Below the pieces are notes generated by a model that was not told the DNA's origin, did no database searches, and worked only from the letters and a program-made list of their open reading frames with translations. From assembly GCF_029852145.1 (NCBI RefSeq), contig NC_079976.1, forward strand, positions 19,432,617-19,496,616: a DNA stretch of 64,000 nucleotides, in the 5' to 3' direction. Positions 11,936 through 21,861 of this stretch are shown one piece after another. This DNA comes from Microplitis mediator (Eukaryota; Arthropoda; Insecta; Hymenoptera; Braconidae). Every line of letters starts with the position of its first letter. Position 1 is the stretch's first letter. The position numbers were made by a program, and so were the translations under genes.

Positions 11936-12415
11936 ACGTATTTAACAAATGAATTAAATTCAGTGCAATTTATTATGAGCTCATTAAATTCATTTAATTC
12001 AGTGATCATTATTATGAAAACTCAATAATTAAATTATTATGTATTTGGTGCTATTTAGAAATAGTAATTAACGTGTTCAATAATTAACTTTGCTCAGTAA
12101 CCTCTGAATTTATGGTACCTATTATACTGACATTTTTGCGATCAACTCAGTGTTCAATTAGACTCAACTTAATTATTTTAATTCATTTATTTACTCGAGC
12201 TCAAGTCAATAATTTGTATTCAATCATTTACGTATTCATGAGCTCAAATAATTAACAGTATTAAGAAATTAAATCAACGATTTAATTTGCAACCTAGTGA
12301 TATTTTGTGCTGTGACAAATAAAAATATTGTTATATTTTGAAATATGCGTATTTCTCCAACAACCCAACCACCAACCAGTCCTGGCATGCATTTATTTAA
12401 TTAACATTACAACAA
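11925..12415. repeat. Dispersed repeat, copy 1 (second copy at 58725-59210)
   Basis: About 490 bp match 58725-59210 in the same orientation. Shared landmarks in order are CATGCTACCACGT, GTGCAATTTATTATGAGCTC, TTTGCTCAGTAACCTCTG, ACTCGAGCTCAA, GTGATATTTTGTGCTGTG and ACCAGTCCTGGCATG. No coding capacity is seen. It could be part of an LTR or an untranslated region of a retroelement; the class is unknown. Confidence 0.75.
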
Positions 12416-13240
12416 CTACAATAATAAGAATAAGTGAATTAATACGTATAAATAAATAAATGTGTTGCAGTTTTAAGTAGTAATAGGGTAATAAGATTTG
12501 CCTGTATGATTAAGACACACTGGCTAATCGGTAACTCGAGTCACTAAATAGTCATTGTCTGAATTTAAAAGCCAAACAATCAGTTTTGATTTGAAAGTAG
12601 TAGAATCACGTGCAAGTTTAATAACGTGATATTAATCATCAGGCAGGCTGCTCCAGAGTTATGGTGCTGTTACCGCAAAGGCTGCATTGTATGGACTCGT
12701 TCGGTGATTTGGAACCGTCAAGGTAATTGCAGCACTTTGATTACGCAGTGCACGAGCAGCTGTGTATATAGATATAAGTTCAGCAAGATACAAAGGAGTA
12801 TGTTCATAGATTACCGCCCAGGTGATGTTCAGCATACTTCGTACTCTAGCTTTGCGGACAGTAAGCCAGTTTAAGTCTTTTCTGGCCTGCGTTATATGGG
12901 CATCCCAGGGCAGGCCTACACAAAGCGGATACCTTTATTGGCAAGACGTTGGAGCTTACCATCTAGTACAGAGCCCAGGCCATATATTACTGCTGAACAG
13001 TAGCTGATGTGCAGCTGTTTAAGCACGTTTACGAGTGTTTTGCGCATATTCACATCAGTGATGTGACGCAAGTTGTATAGCTTATATAGGGATGAGTTAA
13101 CTTTACTGGTTATAAGCCTGACAACTCTCACCAGCTGTGTTGTCTCTGGACCCAATCTAATAGACCTAGCATTTGCGTCCATCCCAAATAAAACCCTACT
13201 TCACCTTAGTGCCTGAGCTACCTTTTCTAATTGCGTGATG
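12416..13240 (-). pseudogene. LINE-1 family fragment c: thumb and C-terminus
   Basis: Minus-strand 13182-12916 reads ITSKVNSSLYKLYNLRHIT ... QLHISYCSAVIYGLGSVLDGKLQ, which aligns with LINE-1b at 8943-8512. Downstream codons (12900-12560) continue the family C-terminus (NITWAVIYEHTPLYLAEL ... VPNHRTSPY) with several stops. It has no palm domain and is non-functional. Confidence 0.8.
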
Positions 13241-13436
13241 TAAATTTCTATTTCGTCACGACACTAGGAGAATGATGGTATCACGTAGAGAGAAATGCCC
13301 GGACCCACAATTTGAGCGCATACGGACTGTGTGTGGTGCTTAGTTGAGAAACATGTATCATTTTATATTTTAGATTAGTTAAACAAATGGCTGCAAATGG
13401 CCTCTCTTCAGTTGTAGCAGCAATGTACAATTATTG
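13241..13436. other. No recognisable feature
   Basis: About 200 bp of mixed-composition DNA between LINE-1c and an unidentified ORF. I see no coding or repeat structure. Confidence 0.6.
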
Positions 13437-14069
13437 CTACCAAAACCAGGTATAATAAGCATTTGTTACTCGCTGCTGTGTATGGCTGTTGCAGAAAAAG
13501 GACTGATACGATCCTCCTCCTACAAGGCACCTGTCTCGAAGACGATTCGCGTTAAAACCTCTTTCTCCTCCTTCTCTTTCTGTTGTTGTCGGAATTGGGG
13601 AGGATGGGATTTCGTTTCGCGTACCGAGATCTTCTACTGTTTCTCCTCCTGTTGCAAGCTCACCGTGGGCAAAGTTACTCGATCCTAGGCACGTACGTCG
13701 GCTTGTGCCCCGCGAACAATCTGTACCGTCTATTGATAAATCTTTTTTGAGTATTACTTCCCGTTCCGCGTTTTGTAGGTTGCTTGGTCGCGTGATTTTA
13801 TCCGGGCGCGTACGCGTTTCCCGACTTTCGTGCCGACGATCAACGGGGGTACCAAAAGGCTTATCGATCAAAGTAGTCACAACACGATTCGTCACTCTGG
13901 CACTCGTTTGAACGGACGTGGTGTTTTTTGTCGTTGATGGTGTTGTTGTCCTGTTGTCTTCATTGGAATAATAAGCACCATGACCCTCCCCTCTCTCGAG
14001 GACCGATCCCACACAATCCGAACTTCGGTCCATTGGTGCAGATTTTTTTTCAAAAGAGAGGAAAGCCAT
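13437..14069 (-). CDS. Unidentified 210-codon ORF, GC-richer than surroundings
   Basis: This is an uninterrupted minus-strand ORF from an ATG in a fair context (ACAAAACATGG). The protein is hydrophilic and rich in Arg, Thr, Ser, Glu and Gly, with low-complexity runs (NRTTTPSTTKNTTS, RRHESRETRTRPDK, TTTEREGGERG) and no recognisable domain, signal peptide or membrane segment. The stretch is clearly GC-richer than its neighbours, which lengthens ORFs by chance on both strands; indeed 13434-13688 and 13705-13911 are open on the plus strand. It could be a host exon, the N-terminal part of a retroelement gag or ORF1, or non-coding. I do not recognise it. Confidence 0.3.
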   Translation of the reverse strand: MAFLSFEKKSAPMDRSSDCVGSVLERGEGHGAYYSNEDNRTTTPSTTKNTTSVQTSARVTNRVVTTLIDKPFGTPVDRRHESRETRTRPDKITRPSNLQNAEREVILKKDLSIDGTDCSRGTSRRTCLGSSNFAHGELATGGETVEDLGTRNEIPSSPIPTTTEREGGERGFNANRLRDRCLVGGGSYQSFFCNSHTQQRVTNAYYTWFW

Positions 14070-14674
14070 GTTTTGTTTTTGCTATTTGAGTCGTTAAACT
14101 GTTAGTTGTGCCTGTAGGGAAGAAAGTTTAGATTATTGTTGCTGTTACCTGTAAGAGAGAAAAAGCGTAATTACTATTTTGGAGGGGGAAAGATGGGGTA
14201 AGGTTTTTGTCTGGGAGCTGATACTTGACCGCATTTCGCATGAAAAATTTTTATACTTGTTGCTTTGGCAATTCTTTGATAATCAAAAACTTTTGCAGGG
14301 CATGGGCCTGTTTGCGGTGGTATCAGTCCACTGTCAACATATAATAGCTTTTTGACTATCATTGCGTTCAAAAAATCGATTAAAGTGAAAAAAAATTGCC
14401 TCAAGTCCAAGGACCTTAAGACAATCGATCCACTTATAATCAACAATCATTCAAAATTCATTAAAGTAAGAAAATTCGCTTCATGTTGCAGGATATGAAG
14501 CTAGTTAATCACTTATATATTCAAAATGGATGGAAGTAAAGACCACCTCCTCGAGGGGCGCAGGCCTTTTTCACTTTTTTATATATTCAACAAATCATTT
14601 AAGTTTTTTCATTTATTTAAGTGATCGGCATCACTTTTTGGGTTGGCAGCGTTGGGCTACCTCCCTAAGCCCGT
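14070..14674. other. Gene-free stretch with a weak ~82-bp duplication
   Basis: 14367-14440 and 14449-14520 are diverged copies of one unit (TTCAAAAAxTCxATTAAAGT... ending CACTTATA). The rest of the stretch shows nothing recognisable. Confidence 0.45.
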
Positions 14675-15025
14675 GTGCGTTCTGAACTGCTCCAAAAGAA
14701 CATACTAGTACACAAGCTGTATCACTCCACAACATTACTTCCTGCTCGTAGTTTCCGTAACGAAGGTACACAGCGTTGTACAAATACAAATTATCACACG
14801 TTTACTTCGGATTGGAGCGGCCTTTCAGCCTTCGAAGTGAACATGCGCCGTTTCTCCTACGTTACTTTCTCCAGAATAGCGCTGAGGATAGCTTGCGCTT
14901 ACCAAACGGTTTCGGAAGCAGCCGTGATAGTCATCGCGGGTGTGATTCCAATCGACCTTTTAGGGTGTCACGGCTGCTACATTCGAAAATTTTATTATTT
15001 TTCTTCCCAAATAAGTACACACTGA
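14675..15025 (+). pseudogene. R1-like LINE scrap (post-RT region)
   Basis: The plus-strand frame around 14850-14985 reads IALRIACAYQTVSEAAVIVIAG followed by VIPIDLL. This combination (LRI.SAYRTVS.xAxxVIAGxxPIDLL) is characteristic of the region downstream of the reverse transcriptase in R1-clade LINEs. Only about 45 residues are convincing; the remainder of the frame is not recognisable. It is an isolated remnant. Confidence 0.55.
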
Positions 15026-15319
15026 GATTTTTTGCACTTATACCTTTTTTATGACGTCCGACTTACTGACGCCAGCAGTCGTACCGGACAATATACCTAC
15101 CTGAACATTGTCAACGCTTTACAATTAAGTCGTATTGTACTAATCGACCACGCGTACTATCGATTTCTTTTTCGTTTAAATTTCATCATTTTTACTTAAC
15201 GTACTTTTAAAATTTATGTATCCGTGCCCATTTAAGAATCTAGGCATAGGAGCGGTAATCTTTCTTTGATTTTCTTCTCAAAACTATAGACCACCCAACT
15301 CATGTGCACCTGCATGTAA

Positions 15320-16189
15320 TTCTTGGAAATTAGAGAAAGCTCATGGAAACTACCAAATTTATGGCTTCTTGCACGAGCACTGTTCGGCGACAAAGCCTCT
15401 TTTCTAAACTTGCCTAATTCCAAGAGATTCATAGGACACTGCTTTCGCAGAACGTCTGCTACCCTACTGTCTGATTCTGGTGCAAATATACAAACGATCA
15501 AGAAGTTGGGGAGATGGCATTCTGACTTAACAGTACAAGGATACATAGAAAATTCTATGCAAAACAGAGAAATGATTTACCATGGTGTAATTCAAAAATC
15601 CAATGAAAATATTGAAGAAAAATCTCAATCAATTGAAAAGGCTCGAATTTTGTAGATATTCAACCTCAACCATCCACTAACAGGCAAACGACCATTAATT
15701 CTGATTTTGATGTGAATTCGATAGATTTCGAAGATGAATTTACAATTGATGACGTTAATCAAGCTCTCATGAGTAAGTAAAGATCAATACATCCATTGAA
15801 TTAATAAAGATTTCCGTCTCCATAGCGTATATTTAATATTTCAGAACTAAATCATAATTTACTTTATTTTAGTTGAAAATGTACCGATTGGTTTTACAAC
15901 AGCGAGAAAAAATCCAATTTTAGTACCAGTTAGTATTAAGAATGATTCAGACACCACAAAAAAACAATTATTTTTAAATAAACCGCGAATTAAACTGACC
16001 TTTACGAATCAATCAATTGTGCAGCCATCTCCAAGTAAAAAACAAAAAATCAGATACGTATTGAATACTCAAAACCTTGATAGTGTAATTACAACGCTAA
16101 ATGATCATGTAAAATTTGAAAACTGTACTCTCGATAACTGCATATTTAATATAACTAAGTGCAATTGTAACAAAGACAATAATGTTTAA
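15320..16189 (+). pseudogene. Crypton-type tyrosine recombinase, C-terminal part, decayed
   Basis: The frame 15323-15655 holds the catalytic C-terminal core of a tyrosine recombinase. Counting from 15323, GHCFRRTSATLL carries H39xxR42, KKLGRWHS carries W65, and GYIENS carries the nucleophile Y74. The frame opens at a TTG just after a stop codon, so the N-terminal half is lost. After the stop at 15653, a one-base shift in a T run gives VDIQPQP ... DDVNQALM up to a donor at 15773 (GTAAGT). The acceptor TTTTAG ends at 15872, giving a 100-bp intron. Exon 2 (15873-16189) reads IENVPIGFTTARK ... FENCTLDNCIFNI and stops at TAA. Cryptons of insects encode such recombinases, which cut and rejoin DNA through the tyrosine. 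The family assignment is by motif only. Confidence 0.75.
15773..15872 (+). other. Predicted 100-bp spliceosomal intron in the Crypton gene
   Basis: The donor is GTAAGT and the acceptor is a T-rich tract ending TTTTAG. Splicing keeps one open frame (QALM to IENVP), whereas using the nearer AG at 15844 runs into a stop at once. The length is typical of insect introns. Confidence 0.6.
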
Positions 16190-16671
16190 GACAGAGCAAA
16201 GAAAGATTATAAGTACTAGTTTACTTTTAAATTATTGATAATACAGTATTACTAATTGTAATATTAAATTTAGTAAGAATTTATGACACGTATTTCAAAT
16301 AAAATAATAAATTTTCTCCTTCAGCTGTTAATTTAAAGAAAAACTCAATTAAATATATGTGAAAAATCTATTTATAATAATAACACGATTATACTATTAA
16401 GCTAATACAGTATGACTATTGAGTGATACTAAAACTATACATAGTGTTTTCTATTATTTTTATATAAGATAATAAATTTTATTTTGTAACTGTTAACTTA
16501 AATCAATTTCTGGCTTTTTTATTTTTATTGTGAGATTATTTTTTTGTAAACGTTTTTGATGCCCACCCCGACCAGCAAGAACCTCGGCTTTGCCTCGGAC
16601 TTGCAAAAGTCGGCCGGTGCCTCCCCCACCTTGCCCCGGTGGACGGTTCATTCGGTGGAAAATCAAGAAAA
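16190..16671. other. AT-rich DNA followed by a short GC-rich block
   Basis: 16190-16555 is AT-rich with no features. 16560-16640 is unusually GC-rich with a small direct repeat of CCTCGG (CCTCGGCTTTGCCTCGG). It may be the tail of the Crypton or of the hairpin element that follows. I see no gene. Confidence 0.5.
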
Positions 16672-16803
16672 ATAGTATACGACCCACGGCCAGATAGTTA
16701 GATGCCCTGGCGTATGTGATATAATGGCCGGGGCGAAACCGAGGCCATTATATCACATACGCTAGGAAATCTAACTTTCTGGCCTAGGGTCGTAATATAC
16801 TAT
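16672..16803. repeat. 132-bp hairpin with ~58-bp arms
   Basis: The left arm (16672-16729) and right arm (16743-16803) are reverse complements with few mismatches: ATAGTATACGACCC ... ATAATGGCC against GGCCATTATATCACATACGC ... GGGTCGTAATATACTAT. The loop is 13 nt. No target duplication is obvious. It could be a minimal MITE. Confidence 0.8.
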
Positions 16804-16971
16804 TGAATCACATAACACAATAACTTCAGTCATTACGTTCTATTTAATACGAATTTAATAGCATGTTTATTATAATTTACTGTATACTGCATAACTATAT
16901 TAATTAAATGTATATTGTATACACTTGAAATAAATATAGAAATATTATAAATTGTGAACAACACCACGCAA

Positions 16972-17122
16972 CTAGTTGATAATATCAGCTCGATCATAGT
17001 TACTGACCGCTACTTTCAATCTTTTCTGACGATTTTCAACTTTGGCTTTCTTCACAGGTCTTTCATCACCTCGATATATTTTTTCTACTTTAACATCAGC
17101 TCTAGACTGATTAAAACCTATC
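16972..17122 (-). pseudogene. C-terminal protein fragment of unknown origin
   Basis: The minus strand from about 17122 to 16972 is open for about 49 codons and ends in a TAG stop. It reads GFNQSRADVKVEKIYRG, then ERPVKKAKVENRQKRLKVA, then NYDRADIIN. Codon use looks coding-like and the composition is basic. Upstream it is cut off by a TAGTA repeat at 17126. It could be the last exon of a host gene or of a transposon protein. I do not recognise it. Confidence 0.35.
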
Positions 17123-17125
17123 CTT

Positions 17126-17150
17126 AGTATAGTATAGTATAGTATAGTAA
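17126..17150. repeat. (TAGTA)n short tandem repeat
   Basis: Five tandem TAGTA units. The same ending (TAGTATAGT) precedes both SINE heads at 1342 and 61888, so this may be a SINE or LINE insertion scar. Confidence 0.6.
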
Positions 17151-17428
17151 ATGTGGGTATTCTGTTACCCTACAGGTGCTTGATTTTAAGTTTTTTAAAA
17201 GTTAAATTAAATTTGAATACAGTACTGTATCTAATACATTGATTTTTGTGAATCTTTTGTGATAATTTATTTGCTGTTTTGTTGGCTGATTAAGTTTATT
17301 TTTATTTTAATAAATATAATTTGCTATTGGAGATTAGCTGTAGTACATCTACTTAAATTACATAGTTAATGATGTTGATCTAAGTGACATCTTGTTTTTA
17401 ATCCTCAAGTTATAATCTACTTATCGAC

Positions 17429-18397
17429 ATGTGGTGCGGTATCTGCTGTACAGCTATTAGAGATAGTCAGACTGAGGTTCGAACTCTTGCCGTATGTAAA
17501 CATCGTTTCCATACGCAGTGTGTTAAAATTAGGCTCGGTTCATCGTCAAGAGCTACTGCCGGAAAAGCTGTTAAATCAAAATGCATAGTTTGTGGTCCTA
17601 ATATACCTGATGATTTGGCTTTAAAATTAAGTAAACTTGATAACCTAGGTAAACTTGATAAACTGGACAGTTTAGATCAAATACTTTTATTTTTAAATAA
17701 TGTAAGTGCCAAAATGAATTAATTGATTGAATCAAATACAGTTTTAATTGACAATTATCAAGAACTGAATGAACGTGTCACTGATTTAGAGAAGGGTAAT
17801 TTAGGCGACAGTGAGTGCTTATTAAAACGAGTAGAAAAAGCCGCAGAGGTTATTTTTAACAGTGATTTAGAACTCCGGACACTGCAGCTTGAAACTCGCG
17901 CACTTGAAGATCAGCTGGTGCTGTCTGGCTTTCCAGAGACAGCTGATAAAGATTTGACAGAAGTTGCTATGGGATTGTCGGAGCTTTTAGATCTGTTAGT
18001 CACTGAATCTGATATCAAATCAGTGACCCGCATAGGCAAAGTAAAGGAAAACAAAGGTTCTGCAAGTGATTTAAGAGATATTCTTATTCGACTCAATACG
18101 AGAAAAGAAGTGGATGCTTTTATTTCAGGGATGAAATTGATGAAACAAGAAATTACTGCTGATCGGCTCGTGCTAAATCGAAGGAATTTGTCGAAAAATC
18201 CAGTGTATTTGCATCGCAGACATCCATCAGTACTCTACAAGCTACAAATGGACATAAAAAAGAAATTTCCAAAAATTCCCCCACGAAATCTCTGGATAGC
18301 CAAGGGTGCAGTTTTCGTAAAAATTGCAAGTGATAAAGAACCAATAAAGCTCTTGACTTCTACAGGACTGAATAAAATTAGTGAATTACTAGCCTGA
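17429..18397 (+). pseudogene. LINE-3 ORF1 protein with one in-frame stop
   Basis: The frame runs from ATG 17429 to the TGA after codon ISELLA at 18397, interrupted by a single TAA at 17720-17722; the frame is the same on both sides. The N-terminus has a RING/PHD-like cluster (CGICC ... CKHRFHTQCVK ... CIVC). A repeated KLDNLGKLDKLDSL heptad stretch follows, then a central domain with LEDQLVLSGFPE and VTRIGKVKE and a C-terminal segment (NLWIAKGAVFVKI) that matches the order of LINE ORF1 proteins (zinc finger, coiled coil, RRM-like, CTD). It would bind element RNA. With the one stop repaired the frame would be intact, so it is relatively young. Confidence 0.82.
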
Positions 18398-18513
18398 CTT
18401 CCTGAAGTCTTATCACCTCAACCGTCTGTGAGCTCTATGTCTACTCCATACACCAAAGTAATAAATATCAATCTCGTTGTCTCATATCCATTATAATTAA
18501 TTGAATAACAAAT
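18398..18513 (+). other. LINE-3 spacer between ORF1 and ORF2
   Basis: A short non-coding stretch between the ORF1 stop and the foldback insertion. No feature other than general AT richness. Confidence 0.5.
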
Positions 18514-19492
18514 CACAGTTTTATTGGATAAATATTTTTTTGTTATTATTTAATGTTTGTTTTTAATTTTCGTACAACGTTTCGTCAGTTTCCCGACTTT
18601 ATCAAGCACTAGGAAGACAAATTAAAATAAATCAATATACATTTTTTTTATAAAAATCTAATTAATTTAAATTGTAAAAATTAATTGTTAGATTAAATTG
18701 CACCAATTCAAATTACACAAATAATTAATAAATCATAAATTACCTCAATTACTAAACATTAATTGTCAAGAATTACGATTAAATAATTAAGACAGTAATA
18801 TCATTTATATCGTCTTTCCTCAGACACAAACATTATTATCATTAAAACTGACTAGTTAAAAAAAAAGAAAAACTTAAATTTTACAATTAAAATTCTTTGT
18901 AATAAATAATAAATTAACGTTTTTTGACGTTCAAATCAACGTGAATTGTTTTTATAATTTACTTCTTAATTTGAATTAATTTTGTCACATATCTGACTAA
19001 TAGGTAGAGCCACTAGCATAGTACAGTTGCTATATGTGTTTATAATATCTAAGTCAGCTATTTTCCGTTATCTTGAGAAAAAGTTTTTAACGTTAATTTA
19101 TTATTTATTACAAGGAATTTTAATTGTAAATTTTAAGTTTTTCTTTCTTTAACTAGTCAGTTATAATGATAATAATGTTTGTGTCTGAGGAAAGACGATA
19201 TAAATCATATTGCTGTCTTAATTATTTAATTGTAATTCTTGACAATTAATGTTTAGTAATTGAGGTAATTTATGATTTATTAATTATTTGTGTAATTTGA
19301 ATCAGTATAATTTAATCCAACAACTAATTTTTATTATTCAAATTAATTAGATTTCTATAACAAAAATGTACATCAATTTATTTTAATTTGCCTTTCTAGT
19401 ACTTTATAAAGTCGGGAAACCGACGAAACGTTGTAGGAATTAAAAACAAACATTTAATAATAACAAGAAAATATTTATCTAATAAAACTGTG
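18514..19492. mobile_element. 979-bp foldback element with a GTTTCGTC motif
   Basis: The arms 18514-18925 and 19088-19492 are reverse complements, with ends CACAGTTTTATT and AATAAAACTGTG. Each arm has ACAACGTTTCGTC...GTTTCCCGACTTTAT about 65-95 bp from the tip. The foldback at 59222-59742 carries the related GGACGTTTCGTCC. It separates LINE-3 ORF1 from ORF2, so it is younger than that LINE. The target duplication is not clear: ATAACAAAT on the left and ATAAATAAAT on the right are similar but not identical. No coding capacity is seen. Confidence 0.8.
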
Positions 19493-19865
19493 ATAAATAA
19501 ATGTCATCTTAATACTCAGTCATTACATTGTCATTTTGATGAATTTAAAGAATTCTTTAGATGTCATAGCTTTGATGTCATTGCAGTTTCTGAGACATGG
19601 TTTACTAGCAATATCTCGGATGAACAGTTTTCATTGCCTTCATTTACAATATATCGCAATGACGGGAACAGAATTGGTGGCGGAGTAGCATTATATATTA
19701 AGAATAATTTATCGTCACGTTTTATACATTCATCTGAATATTTACAGAATCATCCTGAATATTTGATGGTAGAAGTCTGGTCTTCTATCAGAAAAAAAAT
19801 GTAGATTTGTGAAGTCTACAGGCCACCAAACACTAGTCATATTGATTTATTAGAATCGGATCTTG
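19490..19865 (+). pseudogene. LINE-3 ORF2: N-terminal endonuclease fragment
   Basis: The frame reads INKCHLNTQSL ... FDVIAVSETWF ... YRNDGNRIGGGVALYIK, then an in-frame TAG at 19802-19804 followed by CEVYRPPNTSH. These are the first motifs of an AP-type endonuclease, with the catalytic Glu in SETW. Homology ends at about 19870, where a different element starts. It is truncated and inactive. Confidence 0.82.
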
Positions 19866-19872
19866 AAGAACA

Positions 19873-21506
19873 CCGGCCCACACAAAAAAAAGTGGTCAGT
19901 ACTTTTGACCGGACCTACCTATCTTTATGTATTTCGACGCGCTGAATCCGAATCTGAAGTCAGTTTTGCCCGTACACCGTCAAAATTTTAAGTGAATTGC
20001 AAGAAACTATGAAAATTGCCAAAAATTCGTAGTTTTAGTAAGAAAAAAATTTATGGAACTATAGATTAAGTATGGTTTTCGTATATTTTGGTCCACTGAA
20101 TTTAAATCTGGAGTTTATTCAACCATAAGCCTTTTAAAATTCAAATAAGTGGTAAAAAACACATGGAAAATTGTATTGTGATAAAATAAATTCTATAGAG
20201 CTAGATTAATAGATCAATCATGATCTTTATGTATATATGTATATCTGTAAAAATCTAAGTAAATATTGAAAAATCTCTGAAAATTAAAAAAAATTGATGT
20301 TGTTGTGATGAAAATCGTTTTTTAAATCGAAACAAAATATATATTACGTTATTTGATTCGCGGAGTATAATTTTGAAGTTATTTTTCAGATTTTGATGGC
20401 TTTCCAGTCTTGTAATTCTTTATTGATTTTAAATTTCAACAATTTGTAAATAAATATAAATTTAAAGTTTATTTGGCCCGTGAACCCTCATAAAAATTGA
20501 GTTAATGCAGAAAATTGCTCATACAGTAATGAAAAAAATTGATTGAACTTAATTAAATTTATTTCTATCAAAAAATTTTTTTAACACCATACGAAGATAA
20601 GGAACGACCTTTCCGATTTCAAGCTGTTCTTCGCTCATGTCAAACCCTTTTGTCTTCGAATGACCTACGCAAAGGGTTTCTTTTTCGCTTCCTGTTTACA
20701 TCGGGTAAATCTCTTTTCAGTGTCCAGCAATGATCTGCCATCATATTGACATTCCACTTTCCTTGATGTCGACTCTCCACTTCACTTATGTCTTGGTGGA
20801 ATCTTTTGCCTTGCTCTTCACTGCAGTCGCCAAGATTTTCAGGGAAGTATCGAAGGTGAGAATGTAAGAAATGTAATTCGAGATTCATTAAGCCACCCAT
20901 AGTATTCTAATTGTCCAACATCTCTTCAACTAAAGTTTCGTAATTTTCACTCTTATTATTTCCTAAAAAATTTTGTGACACATCTTTAAATTGCTGGACA
21001 CTGAAGAGAGATTGACCCGATGAAAACAGAAAGCCAAAAAAAAAACCCTTTGCGTAGGTCATTCGAAGACATAAGGGTTCGAAATAAGCGAAGAACAGCT
21101 TGAAATCGGAAAAAGTCGTTCCTTATCTTCGTATGGTTTTTAAAAAGATTTTTTGATAGAAATAAATTTAATTAAGTTCAATAAATTTTTTTCATCACTG
21201 TATGTGCAACTTCCCGCATTAACTCAAATTTATTGAGGGTTAACGGGCCAAATAAACTTTAAATTTATATTTAGTAACAAACTGTTGAAATTTAAAATTA
21301 ATAAAGAATCACAAGACTGAAAAGCCATCAAAGTCTGAAAAATAAATTTAAATTTATACTCCGCGAATCAAATAACGTAACATATATTTTGTTTTGATTT
21401 AAAAAATGTTTTTTATCACAACAACATCAATTTTTTTTAATTTTTAGAGATTTTTTAATATTTACTTAGATTTATACAGATATACATATATACATAAAGA
21501 TATACA
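19873..21506. mobile_element. Foldback element carrying the 3' end of a conserved protein gene
   Basis: Arms 20223-20690 and 21036-21505 are reverse complements, including CCGCGAATCAAATAACGTAA and GGAACGAC...TTTCCGATTTCAAGCTG. The left outer part (19873-20222) has no partner on the right. The unpaired centre (20691-21035) encodes the C-terminus of a conserved protein on the minus strand. The last codons of that protein lie inside the left arm and so are inverted and duplicated in the right arm. The element therefore looks like the 3' terminal part of a larger transposon plus an inverted copy of its own end. Confidence 0.75.
20640..21035 (-). pseudogene. C-terminal fragment of a conserved arthropod protein of unknown function
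   Basis: The minus strand reads SLFSVQQFKDVSQNFLGNNK ... NYETLVEEMLDN, a TAG stop, then MGGLMNLELHFLHSHL, RYFPENLGDCSEEQGKRFHQ and NMMADHCWTLKRD. From memory, the pattern FLGN..xENY..LVE, L.xHFLxSHL..FPENLG..S.EQGeRFHQDI and YQGxWxxxMMADYCWxLKRD is the C-terminus of a large, widely dispersed arthropod protein family with no assigned function. Only about 130 residues remain. The TAG at about 20911 and the missing N-terminus make it non-functional. Its position inside a foldback suggests the family is transposon-encoded. The family recognition is mine and needs a search. Confidence 0.65.
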
Positions 21507-21861
21507 TTGAAAAAAAAAAAATTTGCAATTGTATTGACTATCATTATCAATTTCGTAAGAATTTATTAATTCAATTATTCAATTAATAAAAAAAAATTTT
21601 GTAATTAGATCTATTTTAATTATTTTTTTGGAAAAAAAGATTAAAATTAAATTTATTTTAATCATCGATAAAAAAAACAAAATAACTTTAACTACTAATT
21701 TCGAAATAAAAATCAATGTTCAATTATTGAAATTTTTTCATCAAAAATATTTGATTTTTCCTGATTAAAAACTTCGATTAAATCTGATTCAATCTCGATC
21801 GGATTTCGATTGTATTTTTTTGCATGATCAGACATGATTTTGCATGAATCATGCTTAATTG
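21507..21861. other. AT-rich DNA without recognisable features
   Basis: Mostly A/T homopolymer runs with TAATTAAT-type sequence. It contains no credible ORF and no repeat partner that I can see, apart from a few TCGATTxxAATC palindromic words at 21775-21815. Confidence 0.6.

Larger units (their letters stand above)
17160..19872 (+). mobile_element. LINE-3, plus strand, 3'-incomplete, split by a foldback
   Basis: A 5' UTR-like stretch (17160-17428) precedes ORF1 (17429-18397). The start of the endonuclease follows at 19490, after a 979-bp foldback (18514-19492). The LINE reading stops at about 19872, where another element begins, and no reverse transcriptase is found downstream. It is the same general class as LINE-2 but a different family and opposite orientation. 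Confidence 0.8.

Noticed and set aside
15232..15546. 104-codon minus-strand ORF opposite the Crypton gene
   Set aside because: It is the antisense shadow of the recombinase frame, which has clear catalytic motifs.
16493..16687. 64-codon minus-strand ORF with a Gly-rich stretch
   Set aside because: It is produced by the short GC-rich block at 16560-16640 and shows no recognisable domain.
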